From assembly GCF_900089835.1 (NCBI RefSeq), contig NZ_OANU01000014.1, positions 1-64,000 on the forward strand: a stretch of DNA of 64,000 nucleotides. The letters run 5' to 3'. The notes beneath the pieces were generated by a model, which saw only the letters and a program-made list of their open reading frames with translations, ran no database searches and had not been told where the DNA came from. Both the position numbers and the translations under genes were made by a program. Numbering within the stretch: the stretch's first letter is position 1; each line of letters starts with the position of its first letter. Source of the stretch: Vibrio thalassae (GTDB taxonomy: Bacteria; Pseudomonadota; Gammaproteobacteria; Enterobacterales; Vibrionaceae). Below are positions 42,910-51,367 of this stretch, in pieces.

Positions 42910-44679
42910 TCAGTTCTTCACTTTTCTAAACAGATAATTACCACGAATCTTGCGCCATAACCCAAACACATCGGTTTTCGGGAAAATCGCAATACGTCGT
43001 ATTTGGTAAGGATCTTTATGGAACAGAAGTGGACCAGAATTCGTTGCAACCGCGTATTGGTAACCGGCATCTTGGGCGATGTCTTTAGAAGCTTGGTTAT
43101 GCTCACCAAATGGATAAGCAAACGAGGTTAATGGTTTGCCTAATATTTGCTCCAATGTTTTTTTATTCTCGACAATCTCATAACGTTGTTGTTCGTCGGT
43201 CAAAGTGTCAAGTTTAGGGTGAGTTAACGTATGCCCACCGATTTCGATGTTGCCGGATTGTGCTAATTGCTGGACTTGCTCCGCGTTCATCAAGGGTACT
43301 GACTTTTCCGGGTTACTAGGGTTTTCGACATCCCAGCGATTAAACGTTTCACCCGTCACCACATAAACCACAGCTTTAAAATCGTACTTTTGTAAAACGG
43401 GAAGCATTAGCTCTAAGTTATCAACATAACCATCGTCGACCGTCAGCATAATGTAACGTTTACCTGCTTCGAGCCTGCGAATTAAACGTCCATCCTGAAG
43501 ATCCTCAAAGGTTAACGTTTCGAATCCCATTTTGTTTAACAAGGCCATATGTTTATCAAACATATTGATATGCAAATAGGTACCGTGAACGCCTTTTCCA
43601 CTGTCATCGCTAATAAACCGGTGATACATGATGACTGGCATCTCACGCCTTAGTTTGGTGACATAGACATCCTGATAAATGTCCTCAATCTGATCAACAA
43701 TAGTCGACAACGTATAGTGTTCACGTATCGTGTCGCTGGTGGTTGATGAACAGTGTGCAGAAGCAAGACCTTGCTCAACAAGAGCAGGAATCGAGTTAAA
43801 GTCGATATCGAGGTCTTTTGGTCCTATATCACCAAAGTTAGTCGCCATTGCTTCAGTAATATTTTCTTCGTTAACGATACCAACACATTTTGCTTCACCA
43901 ACCGCGAGAGTAGGTCGGCCGCATAGCAACGACTCCATAGCAACACGCCCAGCCCCAATGACCAAATCTGCTTCACTTAGCATTGTCGGCACATCATTGG
44001 TATAACCAACAAAGTTAACCGTGGAGGTAAATTTATCGAATCGCGTTTCAAATTTAGAGCCTGTGACCACACGAATATCGTATTTGTCAGCATCTAAGCA
44101 CTCATCAAGCAAGCGATAACAGAGATCGCCTTTTGGACCCGTTAAGCGACCAACAATGGTAATAACCGGCTTGATGTTATTAGGAGCTTCAACCCATTTG
44201 AAGTTGTCAGTTTCAATACCATTGCGACTTACTTCCATTTGTTCTAATGGGACGGCTAAGTCGTTGTGTAATTGATCGCGAATCGCCTCACAAACTGGTA
44301 GTGCTTTATCGCCCATAGCATGAAACTTTTTCCGCGAAGCATGCACAGGTTGACGACCATGAACGGTTGTCACCATTGGCGTACCAGTCAACTTACAAGC
44401 GACATGACAACTCCAGCTTGATGCACGAGAGTGCGCATGGACTAGCTGGATATTATGTTTTTTGATTAGGTATATAAGATAACCCACATGCCAAAAGCGA
44501 CGCGGAACGCTGCGTTTGTTAAATCGCAATGAGAAAAATGGGCCGTCATGGGGCTTTGTTAGCGTATCAGAGACATAAAACACATTATGACCCCGAGCGG
44601 TTAACTCGTTTCCGACTGTTGTTGCATAAACTTCAGCTCCAGTCACCTCTAATTGAGAAAGGGCCATCAGAATGTTCAT
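42910..44679 (-). CDS. GT4 glycosyltransferase fused to polysaccharide deacetylase
   Basis: The 589-residue protein has two enzymes in one chain. Residues 1-340 are a GT-B retaining glycosyltransferase (MALSQLEVTGAEVYATTVG, LVHAHSRASSWS, VSRNGIETDNF, VITIVGRLTGPKGDL, DLVIGAGRVAMESLLCGRP). Residues 350-589 are a NodB-type deacetylase: MPVIMYHRF, the metal-binding VDDGYVDNL with its Asp-Asp, GGHTLTHPKLD with His-x3-His, and SFAYPFGEHN. This suggests that a sugar is added and its N-acetyl group then removed by the same protein. No signal peptide is present, so both act in the cytoplasm. Deacetylation would leave a free amine on the core. Confidence 0.88.
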   Translation of the reverse strand: MNILMALSQLEVTGAEVYATTVGNELTARGHNVFYVSDTLTKPHDGPFFSLRFNKRSVPRRFWHVGYLIYLIKKHNIQLVHAHSRASSWSCHVACKLTGTPMVTTVHGRQPVHASRKKFHAMGDKALPVCEAIRDQLHNDLAVPLEQMEVSRNGIETDNFKWVEAPNNIKPVITIVGRLTGPKGDLCYRLLDECLDADKYDIRVVTGSKFETRFDKFTSTVNFVGYTNDVPTMLSEADLVIGAGRVAMESLLCGRPTLAVGEAKCVGIVNEENITEAMATNFGDIGPKDLDIDFNSIPALVEQGLASAHCSSTTSDTIREHYTLSTIVDQIEDIYQDVYVTKLRREMPVIMYHRFISDDSGKGVHGTYLHINMFDKHMALLNKMGFETLTFEDLQDGRLIRRLEAGKRYIMLTVDDGYVDNLELMLPVLQKYDFKAVVYVVTGETFNRWDVENPSNPEKSVPLMNAEQVQQLAQSGNIEIGGHTLTHPKLDTLTDEQQRYEIVENKKTLEQILGKPLTSFAYPFGEHNQASKDIAQDAGYQYAVATNSGPLLFHKDPYQIRRIAIFPKTDVFGLWRKIRGNYLFRKVKN

Positions 44680-44710
44680 TAATAAATATCTTCTATGTTG
44701 TTAACACTTG

Positions 44711-44752
44711 CGTCATCCTCGTGAAAACGAGGATCTCCCACAGCAAGTGACG
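44711..44752. repeat. MITE-like intergenic repeat, copy C (left half)
   Basis: The left half, CGTCATCCTCGTGAAAACGA then GGATCTCCCACAGCAAGTGA, with hairpin ATCCTCGTGAAAACGAGGAT, is present; the right half is missing. It lies between hldD and the fusion gene. Confidence 0.75.
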
Positions 44753-44784
44753 CTATTAAATAACACGAATCACGTAAAGCCCTG

Positions 44785-45729
44785 TTACTTACCGTTCACA
44801 ATCGCCAAATACTCAGCAACACCTTCAGCTACAGTCTTAAACTCCACATCGCAACCCGCAGCGCGCAGGTTGGTTAAATCAGCTTCTGTAAACTCTTGAT
44901 AAGCGCCTTTCAAATGGTCCGGGAACGGAATATTCTCAATCTCACCTTTACCGTGATGCTTGATCGCCGCTTCAGCAATAGCCTCAAACGTCTCTGCATT
45001 GCCGGTGCCGCAATTAAAAATACCCGACACGCCATTTTCCATAAACCACAGATTGACTTTAGCCACGTCACCAACATAAACGAAGTCGCGCTTAAACTGG
45101 GCGCTACCTTCAAATAATTTAGGATTCTCACCCGCGTTCATTTGATTATTCAGATGGAATGCCACAGAAGCCATACTGCCTTTGTGCTGTTCACGTGGAC
45201 CATAAACATTGAAGTAACGGAATCCAGTAATTTGCGACAGTTTCTCACCATGAGCTTCAGCATCTGCGGTTAGACGGCGAACATAGTTATCAAACTGCTG
45301 CTTAGAGTAACCATAAACGTTCAACGCACCTTCGTATTGGCGCTCTTCTTTGAATACTGTGGTTTCACCGTATGTTGCTGCAGAAGAGGCATAAAGGAAC
45401 GGAATTTCACGGTCTAAACAGTAATGTAGTAACTCTTTTGAATACTCATAGTTATTTAGCATGACATACTTGCCATCCCACTCTGTGGTCGCTGAGCATG
45501 CACCTTCGTGGAATACCGCTTCGATAGGTCCAAAATCATCGCCGGCCATAACTTGCGTTAAAAAGTCATCGCGATCCATATAGTCAGTAATATCAAGGTC
45601 AACCAAGTTTTTGAACTTACGTCCATTTTTAAGGTTGTCGACTACCAGAATATCATTTAAGCCTGCTTCGTTAAGTGCTTTAATAATGTTGCTGCCAATC
45701 ATGCCAGCGCCGCCAGTTACAATGATCAT
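44785..45729 (-). CDS. hldD: ADP-L-glycero-D-manno-heptose 6-epimerase
   Basis: The enzyme makes the ADP-heptose donor for the heptosyltransferases. It has 314 residues, matching the family. [20 protein letters not shown] is the Rossmann start, [20 protein letters not shown] and [15 protein letters not shown] (Tyr and Lys of the catalytic triad) are unmistakable, and [20 protein letters not shown] and [19 protein letters not shown] complete it. It heads the minus-strand cluster and is divergent from the gfc-like operon. In vibrios, hldD marks the left edge of the O-antigen/capsule locus. Confidence 0.96.
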   Translation of the reverse strand: MIIVTGGAGMIGSNIIKALNEAGLNDILVVDNLKNGRKFKNLVDLDITDYMDRDDFLTQVMAGDDFGPIEAVFHEGACSATTEWDGKYVMLNNYEYSKELLHYCLDREIPFLYASSAATYGETTVFKEERQYEGALNVYGYSKQQFDNYVRRLTADAEAHGEKLSQITGFRYFNVYGPREQHKGSMASVAFHLNNQMNAGENPKLFEGSAQFKRDFVYVGDVAKVNLWFMENGVSGIFNCGTGNAETFEAIAEAAIKHHGKGEIENIPFPDHLKGAYQEFTEADLTNLRAAGCDVEFKTVAEGVAEYLAIVNGK

Positions 45730-45992
45730 AAAACGGTTCCATTTGAATCGGATAATTGCGTTGAGTATATAAGATTTCCAGTTCGCTTCAAAGCGAGGTA
45801 ACTCAGTTCTCGTTTACTGAGAGGTCGTTATGGATCTTTTTCAGAGCGTGATGATGTGGTCAAAAGCTAACTTTTGTCATGGGAAGGTTAAAATATCGTT
45901 TTACATCTGTTTATTTTTTCCATTAACATTAGGAGTCAGTGTGGTCAACTGAGTGCACTGAATTATCGATAATTTAGTAAAGGGAAATAACC
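45730..45992. promoter_or_regulatory. Divergent promoter region of hldD and the gfc-like operon
   Basis: There is no gene in 263 bases. AATTATCGATAATT (45961-45974) is a 14-base perfect palindrome just upstream of the ribosome site AAAGGGAAA of the gfcA-like gene and could be an operator. CTCAGT and ACTGAG near 45800-45820 form a small hairpin. I could not settle on a -35/-10 pair. Confidence 0.45.
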
Positions 45993-46217
45993 ATGAAAAA
46001 AATCGCACTAGTAATGGCGATTGCGGCAGGCTTGGCTAATCCAGCATTCGCAGAGACTGAAGCGGGCGCTGCAGGCGCAAGTGCAAGTGGCGCAGCAGCA
46101 GGTGCAGCAACAACAGGTGCTATCGCAGTGGGTGCAGCAGCGGCCGTAGCAGTTGTCGCTGTTGCCTCGTCTGACGATTCTACCGCAACAACAACCACAG
46201 TAACGGCTGCAAACTAA
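45993..46217 (+). CDS. GfcA/YjbE-like small secreted protein
   Basis: The 74-residue product has a signal peptide (MKKIALVMAIAAGLANPAFA, cut before ETEAG). The rest is almost all Ala, Gly, Ser and Thr with a hydrophobic middle (TGAIAVGAAAAVAVVAVA) and a Thr-rich end (STATTTTVTAAN). This composition and its place before gfcB-C-D-like genes match E. coli GfcA (YmcD) and YjbE, the first gene of group 4 capsule and exopolysaccharide operons. Its molecular role is not known. A terminator-like hairpin follows, so it is likely expressed above the rest of the operon. Confidence 0.8.
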   Translation: MKKIALVMAIAAGLANPAFAETEAGAAGASASGAAAGAATTGAIAVGAAAAVAVVAVASSDDSTATTTTVTAAN

Positions 46218-46236
46218 TTTTTAGTTAGTCAGCTTG

Positions 46237-46277
46237 AGCTCCTCTTACATGCTGTATCGTAAGGGGGCTTTTTGTTT
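46237..46277 (+). terminator. Terminator-like hairpin between gfcA- and gfcB-like genes
   Basis: AGCTCCTCTTAC pairs imperfectly with GTAAGGGGGCT around a ten-base loop, and TTTTTG follows. It probably causes partial termination inside the operon. Confidence 0.65.
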
Positions 46278-46323
46278 TGGTTCTAGATTTTCTAGAACCC
46301 AGAATCCCAGCGAAGATCCAAGA

Positions 46324-46974
46324 ATGTCTCAAATGAACCCCAAATCGTTTTTAGCACTCTTCTGTCTACTGTTTCTATCCGCTTGCTCCCAACGTTTTCA
46401 AGATGTCAATGCAACCATGGCTGAGGCGTTATTTGGTGCCGACGATATTGCACTGACGCCCGAAAAAATCAAGCAACTGCCGTATGCCAGCGCTTATGTG
46501 CGCATAAACGAAGGCCCGCAGATTTTCGTTGTCCTCGCGTTTGCACAACCGAATCCAAACACTGGTGTGACTCAGTATAAATGGATGTCATCAGATCGAG
46601 CGATGATCATTACCGAAAATGGTCGAATCGTAAAAACGATAGGGTTGTTTGGGGATAACCTGCAAGGCATACAAAGAGAGCAACAAACGACCAGCTCATG
46701 GAAAGTCACCTACGACTGGATGCCAAATTATCGCTACGGTTATCAGGGATTGGCCACGGAATTCCTAGCGGGTAAAGAGACGATTTCGACCGCTGTCGGT
46801 TCATATCAAACCGCAAGGTATACAGAATCTGTAGTTTTTGACGCAATTGATGGTGAGCTCATTAACACCTATTGGAAAGATACGTCGACTGGAAAAGTGA
46901 TCAAGTCGATAGAGCAAATAGGTCCTGATATGAGCACCATTGAGCTAACGTTGCTGAAGCAACCAACGATTTAG
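46324..46974 (+). CDS. GfcB/YjbF-family lipoprotein
   Basis: The 216-residue lipoprotein starts at ATG 46324 (MSQMNPKSFLALFCLLFLSA), with the lipobox LSAC and lipidated Cys near residue 20. Following are MAEALFGADDIALTPEKIKQ, LPYASAYVRINEGPQIFVVL and SDRAMIITENGRIVKTIGL, which match the YjbF/GfcB fold (DUF2886-type beta propeller-like domain). Longer upstream frames begin in the hairpin region. In E. coli the gene is needed for group 4 capsule secretion. Confidence 0.85.
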   Translation: MSQMNPKSFLALFCLLFLSACSQRFQDVNATMAEALFGADDIALTPEKIKQLPYASAYVRINEGPQIFVVLAFAQPNPNTGVTQYKWMSSDRAMIITENGRIVKTIGLFGDNLQGIQREQQTTSSWKVTYDWMPNYRYGYQGLATEFLAGKETISTAVGSYQTARYTESVVFDAIDGELINTYWKDTSTGKVIKSIEQIGPDMSTIELTLLKQPTI

Positions 46975-47018
46975 AAAATCATGAGACCGAGTCATACACG
47001 GTCACAGAGTAGAAAAGT

Positions 47019-47095
47019 CGTCATCCTCGTAAAAACGAGGAGCTCCCAAAGCGCGTGACTCGCTGCATGAGATTCCCTTTTTCAAGGGAATGACG
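47019..47095. repeat. MITE-like intergenic repeat, copy D (full unit)
   Basis: It begins CGTCATCCTCGTAAAAACGA and ends TTTTTCAAGGGAATGACG, with both hairpins intact. It is the most compact complete copy, 77 bases, and lies between the gfcB- and gfcC-like genes. Confidence 0.8.
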
Positions 47096-47137
47096 GATGT
47101 AGAGAACTTGGCCACACCCAGCACAAATAAAAATAGT

Positions 47138-47190
47138 CGTCATCCTCGTGAAAACGAGGATCTCTCAAAGCGCATGACTCGCTGCAAGAG
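47138..47190. repeat. MITE-like intergenic repeat, copy E (truncated)
   Basis: It begins CGTCATCCTCGTGAAAACGA and continues through GCATGACTCGCTGCAAGAG; the right hairpin is missing. It lies 42 bases after copy D in the same orientation. Confidence 0.75.
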
Positions 47191-47238
47191 GACTCAACTT
47201 CCAAGATGGCGAATTAGCACCTAAGAAAAGGACACCCT

Positions 47239-48000
47239 ATGCTACAGGGACGCATAAAACAATTACTACTAGCGACGCTACTGTGCGCACCTATTTTGTC
47301 TATCGCTGCAGAACTCTCGGTACTGTTACCCAATCAAGGTGTTCGTCTAGACTATCCACAGTCAGTGCGTCTTGAAACAATACTTCGGGATGTTCAGAAA
47401 CAAGCCCAAGAAAAACAGGTTCGTTTTGAACCAGTCCAAGCTCAACTGTTTGATTCTAAAAAACAAGTAATCGTTGATGAAATGAAGCAACAGGTATTGA
47501 GTCAACTGTCAGACCTCGCTCAAATAAAACCAGAACTTGATTCACAGTCAATCTCAGAGCAAATCAACGCATCAAAGTTTCATTATCGTGAATTTACTTC
47601 TCTTGATTACGATGTTGTTCAGTCCCAACGAAAAGGTAATCCTCTTTTAATTGGAAGCTACCAACTCAATATCGCTCCACGAATTAACAACATCTACTTT
47701 CTTGGTGCTGTTAAAAAGGCTGAAGAAGTCAAACAACATGCCCAGTGGTTCTTAGCTGACTACTTCGCCATGCTTGGAAACATAAAATCCGAAGCAGCAT
47801 ACGACGGCACAGCAACTATCATTCAGCCTGATGGAAAAGTAATGGAAGCTCAATACGGAGCTTGGAACTTTAAACCTCACTTTATTGCTCCTGGTGCCAT
47901 TATCTATATCCCGATTAAGTCTCTGCCTTCTGAGCTGAAAACTCTCAACCAAGACATCGTTCAACTGCTGCGTCACAAGGTAATCAATAATGACCAATAA
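47239..48000 (+). CDS. GfcC/YjbG-family periplasmic protein
   Basis: The 253-residue protein has a signal peptide (QLLLATLLCAPILSIAA). ELSVLLPNQGVRLDYPQSVR begins the mature part, and later GSYQLNIAPRINNIYFLGAV and TATIIQPDGKVMEAQYGAWN with HFIAPGAIIYIPIKSLPSEL match GfcC, which has two ubiquitin-like domains of the SLBB kind and works in the periplasm with the outer-membrane partner. Its end overlaps the next gene by 11 bases. Confidence 0.87.
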   Translation: MLQGRIKQLLLATLLCAPILSIAAELSVLLPNQGVRLDYPQSVRLETILRDVQKQAQEKQVRFEPVQAQLFDSKKQVIVDEMKQQVLSQLSDLAQIKPELDSQSISEQINASKFHYREFTSLDYDVVQSQRKGNPLLIGSYQLNIAPRINNIYFLGAVKKAEEVKQHAQWFLADYFAMLGNIKSEAAYDGTATIIQPDGKVMEAQYGAWNFKPHFIAPGAIIYIPIKSLPSELKTLNQDIVQLLRHKVINNDQ

Positions 48001-50191
48001 TAAAATGAAACCTTCCCTTGTTGCAGTGGCGATTGCCTCAAGTTTTAGTGCTACCGTTTGGGCGGATGCGTTTGAGCCAGCAACGTTAAAACCTTCTCAA
48101 TCCGATTTTGGCGGCGTAGGTCTGATGCAAATGCCAACAGGCCGCATGGCTGCCGAAGGTGAGTTTAGTATTAATGGTGACTGGAGCGACCAATACCATA
48201 AATACAATATCAGCCTGCAAGTGATGCCTTGGCTTGAAACTACGATTCGTTACACCATGGTGCAAGACCTCCTTTATAGTAACGACCCGGGATTTAGTGG
48301 AGATACCAAATATACCGACAAAGGTATCGATCTCAAATTCCGTTTATGGCAAGAAGGAAAATACCTGCCAGAAACCTCCATAGGTTTGCGCGATTTTGGA
48401 GGCACAGGTTTATTTGATGGCGAATTTATTGCCGCGACGAAGCGCTATGAAAACGTCGATTTTACCCTAGGTATGGGATGGGGGTATTTAGGCACCCGAA
48501 ATAATATTGCCAATCCGTTCTGTAAAATTAGTGATGGCTACTGTTCTCGACCATCAGACGTAAAAGGCAGCGGCGGTATGGTTGATTACGAGCGTTGGTT
48601 TAAAGGCCCCGCGGCGTTATTTGGCGGTGTCGAGTATCAAACCCCATGGCAACCACTGCGCTTCAAAGTTGAATATGATTCCAACGATTACTCCGGAGAT
48701 TTCCCGGTTTATCGAGGTGGCGTGGATATGACGCCAGCCACACCATGGAACTTTGGTGCCTTGTACCGATTAGGTAATTGGGGCGATGCCCGCGTGAGCT
48801 ATCAACGAGGCAATTCAGTAGCGCTAGGCCTGACTTTGCGTACTAACTTTAATGAGATGAAAGCGCATTGGCTAGATGAGCCTAAGCCAGAGCCAAGACC
48901 AACGGCCTATGCTAGTAATGATCAGCAAGTAGACTGGGATACCGTGATTGGTGAGCTGAAAACGAATGCTGGTTATGACAATGTCATGATTGAGCAGTCG
49001 GGAGCTACGGTCACGATCATTGGTGAACAAACCAAATACCGAGACAGACAAGAGGCGCAGCAGAGAGCAGCTGGCGTGCTCGCAAACCACCTTCCAAAGT
49101 CGATTGATACTTACAAAATCGTAGAAACTAAACAGCATCTGCCGTTAACCACTGCGACGGTAAATGCCAACGACTTTAAGCGCATTGCTGTCGAGCAGTC
49201 ACTTGACCAAAGTGAAACAGATGCGATTGCCATGAGTGGTGTTTCTAAGCCAGTGAACAGTACTGTCGTACGTGACGACTTTGACCGCTGGGATTACTCA
49301 ATATCTCCGACGCTGGCACAATCTATAGGATCGGCAGAAAGCTTCTATCTGTATGAAATTGGCCTAGATGCGGGTGCAGAGCTATGGGCAACTCGAAACC
49401 TTAACTTATCGGGTACGGTTCATCTTAATATTGTCGATAACTATGACAAGTTTAACTATATCGTGCCGCCAGATGGTACTGATGTGCCTAGGGTTCGAAC
49501 TTTGTTCCGCGCCTATGTATCAGATAACACATTATGGGTGAAAAACCTGCAAGCGACTTGGTTCCAAGAATTTGGCAATGGGTTTTATGGTCAGTTTTAT
49601 GGTGGTTATCTAGAAACTATGTTTGCGGGTGCAGGTGGTGAGTTATTGTACCGACCGATGAATAAGAACTGGGCCATAGGTGCTGACATCAACCTAGTGT
49701 CTCAGCGCGACCCTTCAAGCCCTTTTGGGGTTTTCACTGAAGAGCAGCAAAACATCCCAGAATATGGGCGTCCATTCAAAGTCATTACTAAAGGCACAAC
49801 TGGGTTCTTGACTGGGTACTACATGCCACAGTGGTCATTTATCGATAATACTTTGCTTAAGGTTGGTGTTGGTCAGTTCTTAGCGGGTGATATCGGTACT
49901 CGTGTGGACTTCTCTAAACAGTTTAAGAGTGGTGTGATTGCAGGAGCTTATGCAAGTTTCTCTAACTTAAGTTCTGAAGAGTTCGGTGAGGGCAGCTTTA
50001 CTAAAGGATTCTATGTCTCTATCCCATTCGACATTATGACGGTGAAGCCAAGCAATAATCGAGCAAACTTCAACTGGCAGCCAATTACTCGAGACGGAGG
50101 TCAAATGCTTGGGCGCAAGTACGAGTTGTTTAGTGTGACAGATTCAAGGTCACCTTGGCTACAAAGACCGAATCAGCTAGATACCCAATAA
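47990..50191 (+). CDS. YjbH/GfcD-family outer-membrane protein
   Basis: The 733-residue beta-barrel lipopolysaccharide/exopolysaccharide secretion protein has a signal peptide (SLVAVAIASSFSATVWA). FGGVGLMQMPTGRMAAEGEF is the conserved start of YjbH. Many alternating beta strands follow, and there are WDYSISPTLAQSIGSAESF and GAGGELLYRPMNKNWAIGAD in the second half. A small periplasmic domain may occupy residues 310-410. It is the last gene of the gfcABCD-like operon. The length is in the family range of about 700. Confidence 0.9.
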   Translation: MTNNKMKPSLVAVAIASSFSATVWADAFEPATLKPSQSDFGGVGLMQMPTGRMAAEGEFSINGDWSDQYHKYNISLQVMPWLETTIRYTMVQDLLYSNDPGFSGDTKYTDKGIDLKFRLWQEGKYLPETSIGLRDFGGTGLFDGEFIAATKRYENVDFTLGMGWGYLGTRNNIANPFCKISDGYCSRPSDVKGSGGMVDYERWFKGPAALFGGVEYQTPWQPLRFKVEYDSNDYSGDFPVYRGGVDMTPATPWNFGALYRLGNWGDARVSYQRGNSVALGLTLRTNFNEMKAHWLDEPKPEPRPTAYASNDQQVDWDTVIGELKTNAGYDNVMIEQSGATVTIIGEQTKYRDRQEAQQRAAGVLANHLPKSIDTYKIVETKQHLPLTTATVNANDFKRIAVEQSLDQSETDAIAMSGVSKPVNSTVVRDDFDRWDYSISPTLAQSIGSAESFYLYEIGLDAGAELWATRNLNLSGTVHLNIVDNYDKFNYIVPPDGTDVPRVRTLFRAYVSDNTLWVKNLQATWFQEFGNGFYGQFYGGYLETMFAGAGGELLYRPMNKNWAIGADINLVSQRDPSSPFGVFTEEQQNIPEYGRPFKVITKGTTGFLTGYYMPQWSFIDNTLLKVGVGQFLAGDIGTRVDFSKQFKSGVIAGAYASFSNLSSEEFGEGSFTKGFYVSIPFDIMTVKPSNNRANFNWQPITRDGGQMLGRKYELFSVTDSRSPWLQRPNQLDTQ

Positions 50192-50794
50192 CTAAGAGTA
50201 GCCATTCTTGTCTATGCCGATCGGAGCGACCGACCAGAGTGAGGTAGCTTCGGTAGGCGCTAATGGCGTTTTTCGTTAATTAATCTGTGTTTTTTATCGA
50301 TAACAAATAGAAAAAGTGTGCAAATCTCTAAGACCCCTTACACACTCTCACCGAATCCAACTTGCTCACTTATGTGATATATGGATAATAAAGTCGCTGT
50401 TATTGACCGACAGAAGCAGACGAGAAAGACCATCATTAGATGACCATCAAAGCAATACACTCGATGGATTAAAGGTTGGTAATTTAATCACTCTGAATAG
50501 ACATAGCTAGCAAATGCGCAATGTGGTTTACGCTTTACCAACGGGCGGTAGCGTGCCACAGTTGAAGGATGAACGCGTCTCAGAGACGCGAAAAATGGAA
50601 AATTAGGTAATGTGCGCGGCTGCGGCGAAAGAAGTACCTATCTTGTGTACATTGTCACACCTCAAATTGACACGGCTTTGCCTAGCTCACTTCATCATAT
50701 CCCAAGACGACATTTCCTTTTACGCCTCTCGACCATTTGTCCTAGGCTATGCCTCCACAATACGGACCATAATCACGCCTCAGGGAACATTATT
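50192..50794. promoter_or_regulatory. Long leader of the polysaccharide export operon
   Basis: The 603 bases hold no convincing gene; short frames lack ribosome sites. The ops element lies at 50544. A hairpin CGCGTCT-CAG-AGACGCG follows at 50574-50590. A possible promoter TTGCTC-N16-GATAAT is near 50370-50397, which would give a leader of about 150 bases to the ops site. Such long leaders with ops are typical of RfaH-controlled surface polysaccharide operons. Confidence 0.6.
50544..50555 (+). promoter_or_regulatory. ops element (RfaH recruitment, JUMPstart core)
   Basis: GGCGGTAGCGTG is a perfect 12-base match to the operon polarity suppressor sequence. In E. coli and relatives, RNA polymerase pauses here and RfaH loads onto it, which prevents early termination in long operons. 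It predicts RfaH control of the export and O-antigen genes that follow. Confidence 0.93.
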
Positions 50795-51313
50795 TTGATC
50801 CAGAAAACCAAATTGACTATCGCAACGGCCATATTGGGTAGCGCGCTCTGCTCTCAATCGGCATTGGCTGATTTATACGCAGGTGCCGCTGTTACCTATG
50901 CTGGTGCTGAATTTCAACACACCTCATCAAGCGCGACAACAGATGCCTCCCCGCTGCTAGTTCAAGCGCAGCTTGGCTACTTCTTCACGGATTACTTTGC
51001 GGTTGAAGGCCGTTATGGCACTTCGATTCAACGCTCTGGTGGTCTTAATGTTGACCATACGGCATCTGCGTTATTAAAAGGCAATGTCCCAGTGACTGAC
51101 CAGCTTTCAATGTATGGTTTGCTAGGCTATTCATCAGTAACCATTGACCAGCAGGATGTAGGTTCTGGCTCTGACAGTGGGATGAGTTTTGGTCTCGGTA
51201 TGCACTATGCGTTAAGCGGTTACACTGCCGTCACGTTTGAGTTTCTCAACAATTTAAATAGCGATAAAGCTCGCTTAAACGGGTTAAGTCTTGGGTTTCA
51301 GTACCGCTTCTAG
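50795..51313 (+). CDS. OmpA-like eight-stranded outer-membrane barrel protein
   Basis: From TTG at 50795 (LIQKTKLTIATAILGSALCS) the product is 172 residues, with a signal peptide ending QSALA. Eight amphipathic strands follow (YAGAAVTYAGAEF, LVQAQLGYFFTDYFAVEGRY, SMSFGLGMHYALSGYTAVTF-type) and the last residues are GFQYRF, the C-terminal Phe of barrel proteins. The frame runs 61 codons further upstream, but that part has no signal peptide. AGGGAAC lies ahead of the TTG. It is the first gene after ops; its role in export is unknown. Confidence 0.8.
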   Translation: MIQKTKLTIATAILGSALCSQSALADLYAGAAVTYAGAEFQHTSSSATTDASPLLVQAQLGYFFTDYFAVEGRYGTSIQRSGGLNVDHTASALLKGNVPVTDQLSMYGLLGYSSVTIDQQDVGSGSDSGMSFGLGMHYALSGYTAVTFEFLNNLNSDKARLNGLSLGFQYRF

Positions 51314-51367
51314 AAAGTGAGGAAAACAAACCTAAGTCATTATGGAATACGCTAAGAGAAAGAATCA

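Noticed and set aside
45974..46198. 74-codon minus-strand frame opposite the gfcA-like gene
   Set aside because: It is the mirror of a low-complexity Ala/Gly/Thr-coding sequence; the plus strand has the signal peptide and ribosome site.
50612..50794. N-terminal 61 residues in frame with the outer-membrane barrel protein
   Set aside because: It has no signal peptide or ribosome site and overlaps the ops leader; the TTG at 50795 directly precedes a good signal peptide.
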